Shown here: positions 38,966-50,652 of the stretch, piece after piece
Layout of the letters: each line of letters begins with the position of its first letter
Position numbering within the stretch: position 1 is the stretch's first letter
Assembly: GCA_907164885.2 (NCBI GenBank)
Contig: OU015493.1
Coordinates: forward strand, 124,005,070-124,069,069
Length of the DNA: 64,000 nucleotides
Direction of reading: 5' to 3'
Origin: Dolomedes plantarius
Lineage: Eukaryota; Arthropoda; Arachnida; Araneae; Dolomedidae
The notes under the pieces: generated by a model
What the model was told of the DNA's origin: nothing
What the model saw: only the letters and a program-made list of their open reading frames with translations
Databases searched by the model: none
Program-made: the position numbers and the translations under genes

Positions 38966-40749
38966 TATGTGTGATAAAGACTTAAAGCTGCCAGTAATTG
39001 TTTATTTCTCACCGTTGAGTAACCTTTATTTATTTTCAACTATTTATAAGTATAATTTCACATTTAGTGTTAAATATCGCACAAAAGTAATATTTTTTTT
39101 CGAGTACATAGTTTGAAATATAGGAAAATAATTTCCACTGAAATTTACAGAAAAAAAATTTAATCTACAATTTTGGGAAAAAGATTTTTACAAAATTCTT
39201 CTGTAGCAAGCCAATTGCAAACTGGATTTGAAAGCAATTTCCTAATACGTTTTCAAGCCACAGAATCATACTTCTATGTTTATTTTTTCCCCTAATCTAT
39301 ATGCTATAAGATTTGTTTTTAAATTACAGGCACTTTTAATTTTAAGAGGAAATGAAAAGCCGTATTTAAATCAGTAACGAAGAATTTCAGACACTTAAAA
39401 AATACACACTGTTATTTCGAATTTTTTTTCTTCCTCGGGTACTAAAAAAATATTTAATCTTTCTTCACTTGCATTTTTCTACCGACTTAAGAGGAAGCGT
39501 GAAAGTTTCTTTTTATTTGTTTTAAAGAGGATAAAATGTGCCAAGGAATTTTAATCTGATTTCAAGTGCTTTCCCTTCAAAACATAAATCGCTTTACATT
39601 CATAACTTTGCATTTAATAAAATATACATGAAAAGGAGGGGGAAGGTTTACATAAAATTCTGTAATGGAATTAGTATCGACTGAAATAACGTCTAAGATA
39701 GTATAGGCGATCATAAAATTAATTCCAGAAAGGATTTTTAAATTAAATTAGTATTCTACAATGTTTTGTGAAATGGACATGGTTTTGTTAATCGTGGATG
39801 CTATGTGCTTCAGTTACGTTACAAGGGAGCATCTCTTAGTTGTAGGCATGGAACTTCTGGAGGAAATTATTCCTATCTACTTATAATTTTAATAAGGTAT
39901 ATTAAATACTACCAGTGCATGCTAAAAGAAAATGAAAATCCTAAAATTATTCATATTCATTATCACCAAAAATGAGCTATTATTTGTGAATCAGTCGATG
40001 AACAATGAATCACAGTCGAGGGACATTGTATTCTGACTGCCTAAGAGTGTCATTTTCCACTCATACTTTCATTGTTATCTATTTTTTGTGCTATCTGATG
40101 AGTCTCAACTTTGGTGTCATAATTACTCCGATTTATTAGAAAACTTTCAAGCTTATTAGTTAAGTATTTGAGAGCCATTTTAAGAGTAATGCCTGTTTGA
40201 CATTCTCTTTAAATTTTTTTACCGAAAGGAAGTTTCTTTCATAGCACTAGCCAGATTAATTTTTACTGATGATCGACTCATGGATTATATGAGTCTCAGG
40301 GATTACATGGATGATATGCGTTGCTTAGGCATGTATATGAAGAACAAAGAAAAAGCTGTCACCGTCTTCTTGACCAGAATATGATGAATTTCTAATGAAC
40401 ATAAGTCTTGGAAGTACGCATGCCGAAACAACAACTCGTGAGAAAAATTAGCAAAGACAGGTAAAACTAGTAAAAGAATGCGAAACCATTGCTAATGAAA
40501 AACCGCTTACTGAAATGTTATTGATTTCAGTTGCCTTCGAAAATAAAGGAGAATGGCTGACATGTTTCGCGTAAACTAGCATATCTTTGTCCGCGAGAAT
40601 GCAGAAGAATTTTTATCTGATGATTATCCAACTATAGTATTATTTGATTTATGGGACACTGAAAAATTTGTTCAGAGGGAGTTACTTTTGAATTGACTCT
40701 TAGAAGGAAATGTGAATGCAGGAGTGGATGAAGCAATTGTTAGCATTTT
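38966..40749. other. AT-rich stretch with no recognisable gene
   Basis: Nothing recognised up to about 40240. From there to 40749 base composition is more coding-like, but stops appear in all frames I read. Confidence 0.5.
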
Positions 40750-41115
40750 ATGTCCAAAGTACATATGGAGGAGAGGGGATCTTTTCATTCGTCAGGAGAT
40801 TTAGGCATTCCAAGAACACCCAAAACCACTAATCTTGATATGGACGAAGTGATTATTCAGTTCCCTATGACCGAAGATCGTCAAAACACAGCGAGTTCGT
40901 ATTATAATGGTAATGATCAATGTTTTCTTCTAATGGTAATGATCAATGTTATGAAAAAAATGAGTACTGTTTGTGATTTACGGGAGTGTGTTACATTAAT
41001 GAACGTGTATTCGTATATGAAAGCACACCAAAATGATTGGAACTCGTTTGGAAGAAAAGAACGAGAAAAGAGTAGAATGCAAGCCAGTTATACTACAGTT
41101 AAAAATCTTTGCTAA
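40750..41115 (+). other. 121-codon open frame of unknown nature
   Basis: The frame opens with ATG at 40750 (MSKVHMEERGSFHSSGDLGI) and closes with TAA at 41113-41115. The predicted product is hydrophilic, acidic in its first half and Lys/Arg-rich in its second, with no signal peptide or membrane segment. An in-frame feature is a 20-base direct repeat (40905-40924 and 40931-40950, period 26) that duplicates the NGNDQC-type segment out of frame. The preceding 500 bases also look like decayed coding sequence. I do not recognise the family. A degenerate transposon gene is more likely than a host gene because nothing around it resembles exons with splice sites. Confidence 0.25.
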
Positions 41116-42349
41116 CATCACAAATTCTTGTAAAAAATGTAATTATATGCAATGTTTTTTCTTCGTGTATCCCACATCGTAATCTCTCAGGCTTCTACAT
41201 ACTCCCCCGAAAGTACAAATTATTGGAGGATCGTGTTGCGATGTGTCAGGTGAAGTGAAAGGAGGATGTTAAAGAATGGGTAGAAGAGACACTTAAGAGT
41301 TTTTTTTAACATCTAGTGGGTCCATTGATAGTACAGCTACTTCAACACGAAGGGAGAGACTTTTACGAACAGTTCCATTTTATAGACAGTGACAAGTTCT
41401 ACACGTGTGTTTTGTAATGTTTAGCGAAATTCTCTTCAGAATTTTGCGTTAACATTACAAACTCAAAATAACACAAAACGGGATATTTAAAAAAAATTGC
41501 AAAAGATATTTGCTTTTTTATATCACAATAAAAATTTTCTTATTTACTGCATTATGTATAAATTATGATTATTTTTCTGTTATGAATCATTTATTTATGT
41601 ATTATGAAATTAATTTTCCGTTCTTTGTAAAGAATATTACATTTAATGAAACGCCAAACAATTTCTTTCTGTCACTGAGATCCGTGTTATGCGTCTGAGA
41701 ACAATGTTATCTCGTTAATTCTGAATCTAATTTATAAAAAAAATTAAAATAAAAGGAGATGTAATGTAAGAATGATAATTTTATGCGCACATTTTTTGTA
41801 TAAAACATGCATCTGTATATTAGATTATTTTACAGTTATATAAAATGAATAATTGTATCAATAATACAGCGTTTCAAAAATAATACAGCGTTCACAAAGT
41901 GCTATTTTAATAAATATAGTGGGAAATACTGAACTATTTAAGCTTCTTTCATTCATAACATACCAGATGGGTCATATCTTAAGAGGACAACCATCAATTA
42001 ACATTTAGGCAAGCTTTCCGTTTGAGAAGGAAATGGTAGGCTCTAATGAAAAAAATTGTGTAGAAGGCTACTTCATGCGTAGTCAAATGATGTGTGCGTA
42101 AAACAATCAAAATTCTCGCAAATTGACTTTATTTTCCAAAGAGTGAATGTCGCAGCACTTAGCAGTATGGCTCGTCCTCAGTAGACACTGCAATTAATAC
42201 AGCCCTTTGTAGATAACACTTTGATTCTCTTAAATCGTATTTCTACTCCTCTCAATATTCCTCAGCCCTCAGAGTAAAGTAGGTACCAAAGTAACACAAG
42301 ACCTTTGGGAGATTGTAGGGCAACCGTATTTAGCATAGTTGACCAACAT
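41116..42349. other. AT-rich stretch with no recognisable gene
   Basis: Nothing recognised. A short duplicate AATAATACAGCGTT occurs at about 41860-41892. Confidence 0.6.
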
Positions 42350-42612
42350 TTGAACTTGGCCGTTGGAGCTGTGTTGAAACAACGGTTGGCATTGCAGCTC
42401 ACCCAGCAATTGGCTGTTGGTAGGCCCAATCGGAGGGAGAGCAGTTCAAATCTCATTTGCAGTTGATCCAACAATTTATAATTGTTGGCCCAGAATAAAC
42501 ATTTTACAGTTGGCCCATACCTCTTTCCGGAATTTATACCCACGGTAACCATTTCCAAACAATGTAACGAACATCTGATTTTGGGCCAACAATGTGTGTT
42601 ACATTGAGTTGG
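42350..42612. repeat. TTGGCCCA/TTGGGCCAA motif-rich repeat
   Basis: Within 260 bases the core TTGGC or its complement recurs many times: CTTGGCCGTTGG, GGTTGGCATTG, ATTGGCTGTTGG, TTGTTGGCCCAG, AGTTGGCCCAT, TTTGGGCCAACAA. A palindrome CCAACAATTTATAATTGTTG is centred near 42479. This looks like a decayed clustered-motif transposon or minisatellite. The overlapping 98-codon minus frame (42262-42558) is an artefact of the repeats. Confidence 0.5.
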
Positions 42613-44050
42613 TAAATATCAAGGAAAGTTAAAAGAATCCATTTTATGCACAATGGAGAACTTCTTCAACAATTGAAAAACTAAAAACTGACTATAAAAC
42701 GACCACCAGTTAAAACGATAAACAACTATTTGAGAGGAAACCGTAACCCTGTGCATTTCAAAATACCAAAAGAAAAACCGCAGAACTAGAATACTTTATT
42801 TGCAATCCAAATTTTTAAAACTTCAAGAAAGAAAATACGTATCAGATGTCCAATATAATCTCAGCTATAGTTCATATTCTCTTAAAAACTGTTTTATTTA
42901 GATTAAAATCTGAATCCAAAACAGAATATAAGTTATAAAATTACACGTAATGCCTTTAATACGAAGGAAAATTTAATCTCTGTATTAACTATACGTATCA
43001 AGAAAACAAAGCAAAACCTAAAAGAACTTAAAATTATCTTAATCCGTTGCGTGTTGTATGTTTGCAGACAATATCAATAAAATCAGACTGAATCTGGACT
43101 ACATCCAGATTTACATAACTTAGTACAAGGAAGATTTTTTAACGATTATAATCTTTTAGATCCTCCATATGCTACTGTTCAACTGCATAAGATTCTCAAA
43201 ACAACAGATACTTTTTGAAAATAATACATATTTTTATACTTAAAATAGTTTAAACTGGTCAAGTAGATTCATTGTTCTTAGAACACTGATTGCATTCAAC
43301 TACACTGCTTTGTATTTTATTTCAGAGGTATATTATTAGCAATTTATAATAGAGGTCAATATACAAACTTTATTTTCAGCCACACGATCAGTAATTGACA
43401 GTATTACTAAAATAAGATTTCAAGAATTGATTTGCTAATATTCTATGATTTGGTGAATATTCCATTATGAAATAAGCCAAAAAATGCACCTTTATGGGGA
43501 GAAAATAGAAAATTTTTCTCTAAAGGAAAGAAAAAGAAACATTTCGAAACAAAAGAATTTCGCTAAACTTTCAACGTAATATTTGCTTTTGAAACAAAAG
43601 CAAATATGATGATGTTCGAAGGTTACTTAAAAATTAGATTACAGAGGAAGACAATCTTAGACGATCTAGGAAACATTTCTATTTGACTTTTTTAATTTCA
43701 GCAAGTATAGGCTTTCCATCGTATTTACTGTCTGACTCAGAACGAAAGTATTACCTGTCTTCATCTAATTTCCTGGTTAAAGAAGAGAAATTGATGTCAT
43801 GCCTGGTGGTTTAAAAAAATACTTAAAGTATCTTTCTTCAAAAGGCAGCAGAAAAAATTGGTATGTATCATTAATGGTTTCTTAATGTAAACATTATTAC
43901 TGTTAAGGAAAACCCTAGAATTAAAGTATATAATGTTAAAACTTATTCGTAATATTTAAAACACTTTCTAAGCGATAGGAAATGCTATTTTTATGTTTGT
44001 GTTAGATACATAGGTTTAAAAATTGGAAAATAATCCGAATTTGTAATTTA
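42613..44050. other. AT-rich stretch with no recognisable gene
   Basis: Nothing recognised. Confidence 0.6.
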
Positions 44051-44475
44051 GGCCGCTGTATATTAAACCTGTTGGATTTGCTAACCTCGTTGTAAACTGA
44101 TGGAGAAAATTTGTCTGTATTTACAGCTACATAAATGCCGATAATCCATTAAAAATGGTATTTTCAGATAGCCTGAAATTTTCTGCACATTGCTACAGGA
44201 TTCATTTTATGAATTTCCTTCACCAAATGAATTTATAAGCGTTTAGAATACACAATATACCAGATTCCCTCCCCCCCGAATAATTTAAAAATATTATTTG
44301 AATTTTTTTAGAAAAATAACGAAAATTGCTCCGAGGTGTAAAATTTCTTTCTATGTCACTGAATGCAATTTTTTTAAAACAAATCTTTAAATCCAAGTCG
44401 GTAATCCTTGGACACATTTTCTTCATAAGTTAACATTGAATTGAGCGTCTCCGATAGGGTTAGTACGCAGCACCC
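44051..44475. mobile_element. TTAA-flanked MITE, copy 2
   Basis: The left end GGCCGCTGTATATTAAACC and the right end GGGTTAGTACGCAGCACCC are inverted copies, bordered by TTTA (44047-44050) and TTAA (44476-44479). Internal blocks such as ATGGAGAAAATTTG, ACAGCTACATAAATGC and GGTAATCCTTGGACACATTT match copy 1 at 12643-13033. Non-coding. Confidence 0.7.
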
Positions 44476-44479
44476 TTAA

Positions 44480-45681
44480 TGAAAGCTACGGAAATAAAAA
44501 TAAATTCACTACGTTTTTGTTATCTATAAGTTTACTATAAGTCAAAACTTCAAAATATTAAAAAATACAGTTAGTTATCTTCTTACCAACACCCCCCAAA
44601 AAAAATTAATTTAAAAGCATTGAATATATAGATTCATTGATACATCTGAGTTCAGGTGTTTGGAAATCATCCACTACGTTTAAAAGGACATCGTGCTTTG
44701 TATTAATCAATTGCCTGTTTAAAGAAGTAACAAAGTTTATGAAATAAGATTAATTTTGTCAAAGATATATTTCCTCAAGAAATATTCTAGAATTTATGTC
44801 AATTCTTTAAATAAAATTTTGGGCAAGGCAACAAATTATGCTGATTTTTATATCTTGATATTCCAGACTTGCATGTTCTTAATTATTTTATAGAAATTAA
44901 AAACGATATATAAAAATTAATGACGATGCTATTATCCCTCAAAACACTAAATTATCTTGACATTTTCGTAAAACAAATGCAATTTTTATGGAGTAAAAAG
45001 ATAATTTTAAGTTGATCTCATGTTCATTTTAATTTTGTGTATTATTAGTAGTACTATGTATTATTAATAGTAGTATTATCATTATTAGTAGTACTGATTA
45101 GGACTTTCGCAAGTATACACTTTAAAATCTGGGGTTGAAAAATGAGTTCTATACATTTGTCCTAACACAAAAATAACTTATGTATGTCAGACTATTCTTT
45201 ATTTTCAAAATTAAATTATGTTACCAACAATATGTATTTTCCAATTAATGATGAAAATTGTAATGAAATCGCGACAGTACCTTTACTTCCTTTTGACGTG
45301 CAAAAAGATGGCTGATTATCATTGAAAATGATATTCCAAATATCCTTAACACATAATATAAGTAAAATATTAAAAAAATAAAATTATAAATAAAACTTTA
45401 AAGATTGTAGCTAAAATTTTCATCAGTATTTATTGTTTAAGAAAGCCATGTTTCATTGTCATCGTATTAACCAAAATTTATATTTAACAAAATTTATAGT
45501 ATCTTCCACTCTTATTTACCACTATTTAAAGGAATGGACTGTCCTATTCTTTTTTTCAGGGAGTGACAGCTAAGCCCATGTAGTCAAACTCCGAACATAT
45601 GCATTATCATTTATAATTGCATTTAATGTTCTAAGAAGGTGAGGAATGTCTTGGAATCTACATAGAGTAATGAATTTTATC
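44480..45681. other. AT-rich stretch with no recognisable gene
   Basis: A TAGTAG/TATTAT run lies at about 45042-45095. Nothing else recognised. Confidence 0.6.
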
Positions 45682-45865
45682 CGCAGTTTTAACGCAGGAT
45701 TGCGTTCCTCCATAGCGGTCCTCCGGAAAGTAAAATTTCAGGCGCTAAAACCGTCCGTCCGTACCTCGAGAGTTATAATTTTGGCAGCGCACCAAACTCA
45801 GTCTGCATCGCTTGGACAAGCACTAAACAGTTAAACATAAAAGTAGCAAAATGCGTCAAAATTTT

Positions 45866-45867
<2 letters not shown>
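45682..45867 (-). repeat. Dispersed repeat R1, copy C, right half
   Basis: Read on the minus strand this continues from 47531 with ACGCATTTTGCTACTTTTA, CTGCCAAAATTATAACTC and ATGGAGGAACGCAATCCTG, matching copy B at 34010-34152. The two halves are split by the TA array and the mariner element. Confidence 0.7.

Positions 45868-45926
<59 letters not shown>
45868..45926. repeat. (TA)n microsatellite
   Basis: A TA array of about 28 units lies inside R1 copy C, at the position where copy A has its compound array and copy B has a short T-rich junction. Confidence 0.95.
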
Positions 45927-45930
<4 letters not shown>

Positions 45931-45965
45931 ATATATATACGTACATATATATAGATACGTATATA

Positions 45966-47499
45966 CCGGGTGGCCATAATTAAACTGACAGTGCTCTCAG
46001 TGTTCTGTAGCGCGATCTATTTGCGAGAATGACGCCACATTTTGTAGGAAGATTAAACAAGACGGGGGACGAAGGATTCCGCGAAAAAATAAATTAGTTC
46101 CAAAAGTCACCGCTAGGGGAATATTTGGCGCTGTGTAATAGAAAATAGAGTGTTAACAAATGCAAATTAATACGGAATAAAATTACCTTTCATTATGCAC
46201 ATTTTCTTATTTAGTTCAAGTGCAATATGGCAACACTTTTAAAAAAGCGTAAAATCGTAAAAATGCGTAAAATCGTATTAAAAAAGCGTAAAGCTGTGTC
46301 AGTTAATGGGCTAAAAGCAATGGTTGCGACGTTTGAGAAAACAGGTTCTCTGAAGGTTCAGTCAGGCAGAGGACGAAAACCTGTACCACAGGATACAATC
46401 GAAGCAGTTGCCACGGCGATTGTCGACAGAGGACCAGACAATATTGCTGCCACCTCTAGCGCTCATGGATTAGCTCGGAATATGGATATGCCTTACAGTA
46501 CGGTATGGAAAATCTTACGAAAGATTATCAACTTCTATCCGTACAAGATCAGCCGTGTACAGGAGTTACTGTACCCCGACCATGATTAGCGATTGGCTTT
46601 TGCTCTCACCTTTCTTGCCAGAATGGAGGTGGATGATGCTTGGCCGTGGAAAATGTTATGGGGAGACGAGGCCCACTTTTACCTGCATGGAACTGTGAAT
46701 ACCCAGAACTGCCGAATTTGGGATGACAAATCACCACATGCAGTCACGGAAACTCCCTTAAATTCACCAAAGGTAACTGTTTGGTGTGGGTTCACAGCGG
46801 AATTTATCGTAGGTCCATTCTTCTATGAGAACATTACCCCGACAGGACCGGAAACCTGTTCTGTTACCGGAGAGAAATATCGCCACATGTTGAACAGCTT
46901 TGTCATTCCGGCACTTCAGCAAAGACAATGCCTGGGGGAAATCATTTTCATGCACGATGGAGCCCCTCCACACGTTGCTGTACTGGTGCAACAGCTGCTA
47001 CGACAGAAATTCACAACAGAAAGAGTCATTAGCCGCTACTTTCCAACTGCATGGCCACCTCGGTTGCCTGATATTACCCCGTGCGACTTCTGGCTATGGG
47101 GTTACCTTAAGTTCAAGGTCTATCAATGAGTGGTCCAGGACCTGGCTACGTTGAAGGATAACATATCACGGACTGTACGGGAGATTCCTGCAGACATGTT
47201 ACTTTCTGCTGTTGTGCATGCTGTGCACAGAATGCAATATGTGGTCCACAACAACGGCAGCCGCATTGAACCTCATTTGAATGCAAAATAAAAGGTAATT
47301 TCCGTATTGATTTGCATTTGTTAAAACACTATTTTCTATTACACAGCGCCAAATATTCCCCTAGCGGTGACTTTTGGAACTAATTTATTTTTTCGCGGAA
47401 TCCTTCGTCCCCCGTCTTGTTTAATCTTCCTACAAAATGTGGCGTCATTCTCGCAAATAGAACACTGTGAGCACTGTCAGTTTAATTATGGCCACCCGG
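45966..47499 (+). mobile_element. Complete mariner-superfamily transposon with long TIRs
   Basis: The element is flanked by TA (45964-45965 and 47500-47501) and has CCGGGTGGCCATAATTAAAC at the left and its complement at the right. The inverted repeats extend for roughly 200 bp, up to the transposase on both sides (about 45966-46195 and 47292-47499). They include GACGCCACATTTTGTAGGAA, CGCTAGGGGAATATTTGGCG and GTGTAATAGAAAATAG on both arms. The left arm has one 12-base segment (GTAGCGCGATCT) absent from the right. Total 1534 bp, the usual size for the superfamily. It encodes the pseudogene at 46227-47291 and sits in the TA-rich junction of R1 copy C. Confidence 0.9.
46227..47291 (+). pseudogene. 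Mariner-superfamily DDD transposase, two in-frame stops
   Basis: One continuous frame from ATG 46227 to TAA 47289-47291, interrupted by TAG at 46587-46589 and TGA at 47127-47129, with no frameshift. A very basic N-terminus (KKRKIVKMRKIVLKKRK) leads into helix-turn-helix segments (GLKAMVATFEKTGSLKV, GRGRKP linker, then MPYSTVWKILRK), which bind the terminal repeats. The catalytic domain shows MLWGDEAHFYLHG (first Asp), IIFMHDGAPPHV (second Asp) and LPDITPCDFWLWGYLK (third Asp). By my count 42 residues separate the second and third Asp, longer than the 34 of classical mariner, so it belongs to a long-spacing DDD branch. The two stops make the copy non-functional, but otherwise it is well preserved and so fairly recent. 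Confidence 0.9.
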
Positions 47500-47501
47500 T
47501 A

Positions 47502-47601
47502 CATAACACATACATATATACATACAAAATAGGTAAGCAACGATAAGTAATTCTACGTTAATAACCCGTGGTAGTTTCGTTAGAAGAGACTACCTGAAAT
47601 T
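47502..47601 (-). repeat. Dispersed repeat R1, copy C, left half
   Basis: On the minus strand it starts TTTCAGGTAGTCTCTTC at 47601 and reaches the TTGCTTACCT end near 47531. A TATG/TATA-rich lead-in shared with copy A follows, and then the mariner. It pairs with 45682-45867 as one split repeat. Confidence 0.75.
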
Positions 47602-47628
47602 TTTTTTGAACTTTTTTGGAATTTTTTT

Positions 47629-47933
47629 GGATCGAAACCCGACAAGCACCATTAAATATCTCCATATCTAAGCCGGATAGGGATACGTTGAATCTGCAGA
47701 TCGGAAATTCACTCTATGAGGTCAAAGAGGGTGGGAAAGGGTACGATCCCTCAAATGCCGCCCCTGAGGGGGGGGGTGCTCAGTGAAAATTGTGATGGAA
47801 CCTGTCTAGATCGGACTCCGACCCTTTGGTGCCATGATAAACCGGCTCCGCATTCTTCAGCACACTAGCCTATATGGACCTGGTCCGGAATGAATTCCGA
47901 CAGGGGGGCATTAGAAAGAACAAAAAAACAAGA
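47629..47933 (+). mobile_element. 5'-truncated SINE, family 1
   Basis: It starts abruptly at the B-box (GGATCGAAACCCGAC) and continues collinearly with the full SINE at 16115-16451: CTATGAGGTCAAAGAGGGTG, a GCCCCTGAGG block, a body with GATCGGACTCCGACC, then GGGGGGCATTAGAAAG and an A-rich tail. 5' truncation is usual for target-primed reverse transcription. Non-coding. Confidence 0.7.
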
Positions 47934-49198
47934 TAAAAATGGTAAACTACCAATACTAGCATTTAAGGCTCGTATTAAAAAAAATATAGTAAAATAATTA
48001 TATAAGAAAGCAATAAGGGGTATTTTGACAAATAAGAAACAATAGAACATAAGTGATGGTTAAAATAGTAGTAACACGGTCTTCATGAACATAAATACGA
48101 TACGAAGCGCCCATATCTCTTTGGCTTTCAGCCTTTTTATGCTCCATGACTGAAGCAATTTGTATTCCCTCAAAATGCGTTTATACCCATAAGAAAAGAG
48201 AGTTTACAATATTACCCCGTTATCCACTCCCAAATATTAGCGTTTGTTATAACAGGCATTAACCTAATAAATCCCATCTCCCACAAAATATACCTTCTCC
48301 GCATCCTAAATTACTCTATCGGAATATAAATATTTTATTCCTTATTCACTGAGTGCCATAACGCATTATAAAATCCGAATTCATCAAACATTTAGCCTCA
48401 AGCTAATGGTCGAGTATAAAAGCTTCCATCGCTCCGCGATGTTATTTTCTAAAAACGAATAATTTTCGTTGCCATTAAATTTTAAATGCTTCCCATGATC
48501 ATCGAATGACGTCATAATAAGTCATTTTAAGTGTTGCCACGAGGAGGATAAATGGTTAATTCTGTCACTAAAATGACTGAATAATTGCTTGGCTGTAATT
48601 TTACAAATTGGCTTATAAACTGTTCTCAGCGCCGTGCTGGAGAATTTTTCCAGAATAAAGACGATATCAAATGGTTTTCTGGCCGTAAGCCAACAGAGAA
48701 AAGTTATTTTACACGAACTCTTTTGAAAACACATTTATTTGTGATATTAATTCGAGGAAAATAGCCAGCCAGTTAATGATTAACTGTATGAATTGGCGAC
48801 TTTTGGATGCAGACAGAAATATATCAAAGTTTTTCAGTTGCAGAAGCAAAATCACTGTAATATTTTAATACAGCAACCGCTAAAGAATATTATAACTCAA
48901 GAAATAAAAAAAGCTATCATTCATTTCTTTTATCTATTACTAAGCTGAGTAAACATGTCTATGTATTAAAGTTTCATTGAAACATCCTGAAGTTTTTATA
49001 TACCCTTACTTCAAGCTAGAAAATGCTTGAACAGAGGTTTCAAGTTCCCGAAATGGACATCTAACAAGCATTTTCTTATGCATTCTAGAAATTTGAAATA
49101 TCTAACCTATCTGGGCATCAAATACAAGATATCTCTCTAAGAAGACTGTCCAGTGATGTGAAAAGCAGTACCGCAGATCTAGTAGTACGGAAATGAAG
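47934..49198. other. AT-rich stretch with no recognisable gene
   Basis: Nothing recognised. Confidence 0.6.
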
Positions 49199-49200
49199 TA

Positions 49201-49661
49201 CAGTAAAATCTCGTTTGTCCGAACTGACTGGGACCGTAGGTAATCCGAATAATCGAAAATCCAGATAATATGGGTAATAAGCAAAACAAAATCCTTAACT
49301 AAGCAGAATTACTGTTTATTACGATAAAAAAACTTTGTTTTGTAACAAAATTACATAGTATTGTTTATAAGACATTAAAAAATATAAAAATAACTTTTTA
49401 CATCATTTCTTAACAAAGAGATGGTAAGTCTAGTAAAGCTTTCTTAAACTCAACAAAAAGGCATTTATTACCATAATTTATTGTATAATCTATGCAGGAA
49501 ATGTACATTGAATCAAACTAAAAGCGAATATTTGGCGTATTTGTAGTTTCGTTCTTGCTATCATAGTTAAAAATTACTATCTAATGTGAGCATTAAATAA
49601 AAATAATGTCTACAAATCTGATTCGGATTATCCGTAGATCCGGATAAACGAGGATTAACTG
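49201..49661. mobile_element. Pogo/Tigger-type MITE, full length
   Basis: Bordered by TA on both sides (49199-49200 and 49662-49663). Its ends are CAGTAAAATCTCGTTTGTCC and GGATAAACGAGGATTAACTG, imperfect inverted repeats of about 24 bp. The interior is AT-rich and non-coding. It is the complete version of the truncated copy at 29812-30266, in the opposite orientation. The 461-bp length and end motif fit deletion derivatives of Tigger-like elements. Confidence 0.85.
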
Positions 49662-49663
49662 TA

Positions 49664-50652
49664 CTATAGCACGCTATGAAGTTTAAGAACATACTCGATG
49701 ACAAAGTGTGACATTTTCCAAAAATAAAGAAGTTTCAATTGTAAGAGACAATTCCTGATACATTCCTTCGTTATTTATACGGCGGTGTAACTTTATGTCA
49801 TCGACAAGACAAGAAGCTGGTTTTTTTTAATTGCTGCAATCGGTTTCTTGAGAGCACACTGCTGTGAAAAAGGAAATGTTCATACACTGCACGTGATCCG
49901 AAAGTGTGTTATTTAGAGAATTTACGTATTTTAGATATTTGAGAGAAAGAAAGAGATTTTTAGAGATTTGACGTTGTTTTAGTTTTATTTCTACAAACTG
50001 GACGATAAATATGAAAAAAGATTTAAATTCCTGATGGATAAAGCCAATACAATAAACAGCACCATACGCAAAAGTGCGAGCTATAGACTGGAATACAGTA
50101 AATGCTACAAACAGATATCTGTGCTTTACACGAAATTTTCTATACAGCAGAATTCTGCCATTCTTGATTTATTGCGCAAAAACTAAATGTTTCGTTACTT
50201 AATTCGTTCATGTTATTTTAATTACGAATTTAAAAGAAAATTTGTCAAGGATGAGATTTTGTGAAAGAATATTGAAATTTTGAAGAATGGAAATGGAATT
50301 TACGTTAGACGTTATTTATACAAATTATATAATAGTTGTTTATACACTCTGGCGTGCAATTTCTATGTGTTTTGAGTGTAAACTGAGGTATTTTTTCATG
50401 TGATTGCAGTAAAAGAATTAAGGAGTCAGAAAACAAACTTAAAACTTTCTAGCTTCCAGAAAATACAAATTACGTAATACCTTTCACATTTCCGTGATTA
50501 AATGTTCACTGTAAGATTCGGACTGGTTTTGCTGAACAAGGAAGATGCAAAAATATATTCTGTTTCTACAGACATAAATTTTTGCCTCAAACCACAGGAA
50601 GGGACCAGGCAATTTGCCTCACCTCTTCTCTTAAAAGGCTCAAGCTGACGTC
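49664..50652. other. AT-rich stretch with no recognisable gene
   Basis: Nothing recognised. Confidence 0.6.

Noticed and set aside
46764..46991. Open frames on the other strand and frame inside the mariner transposase
   Set aside because: Shadows of the transposase; the DDD motifs are clear in the plus-strand frame.
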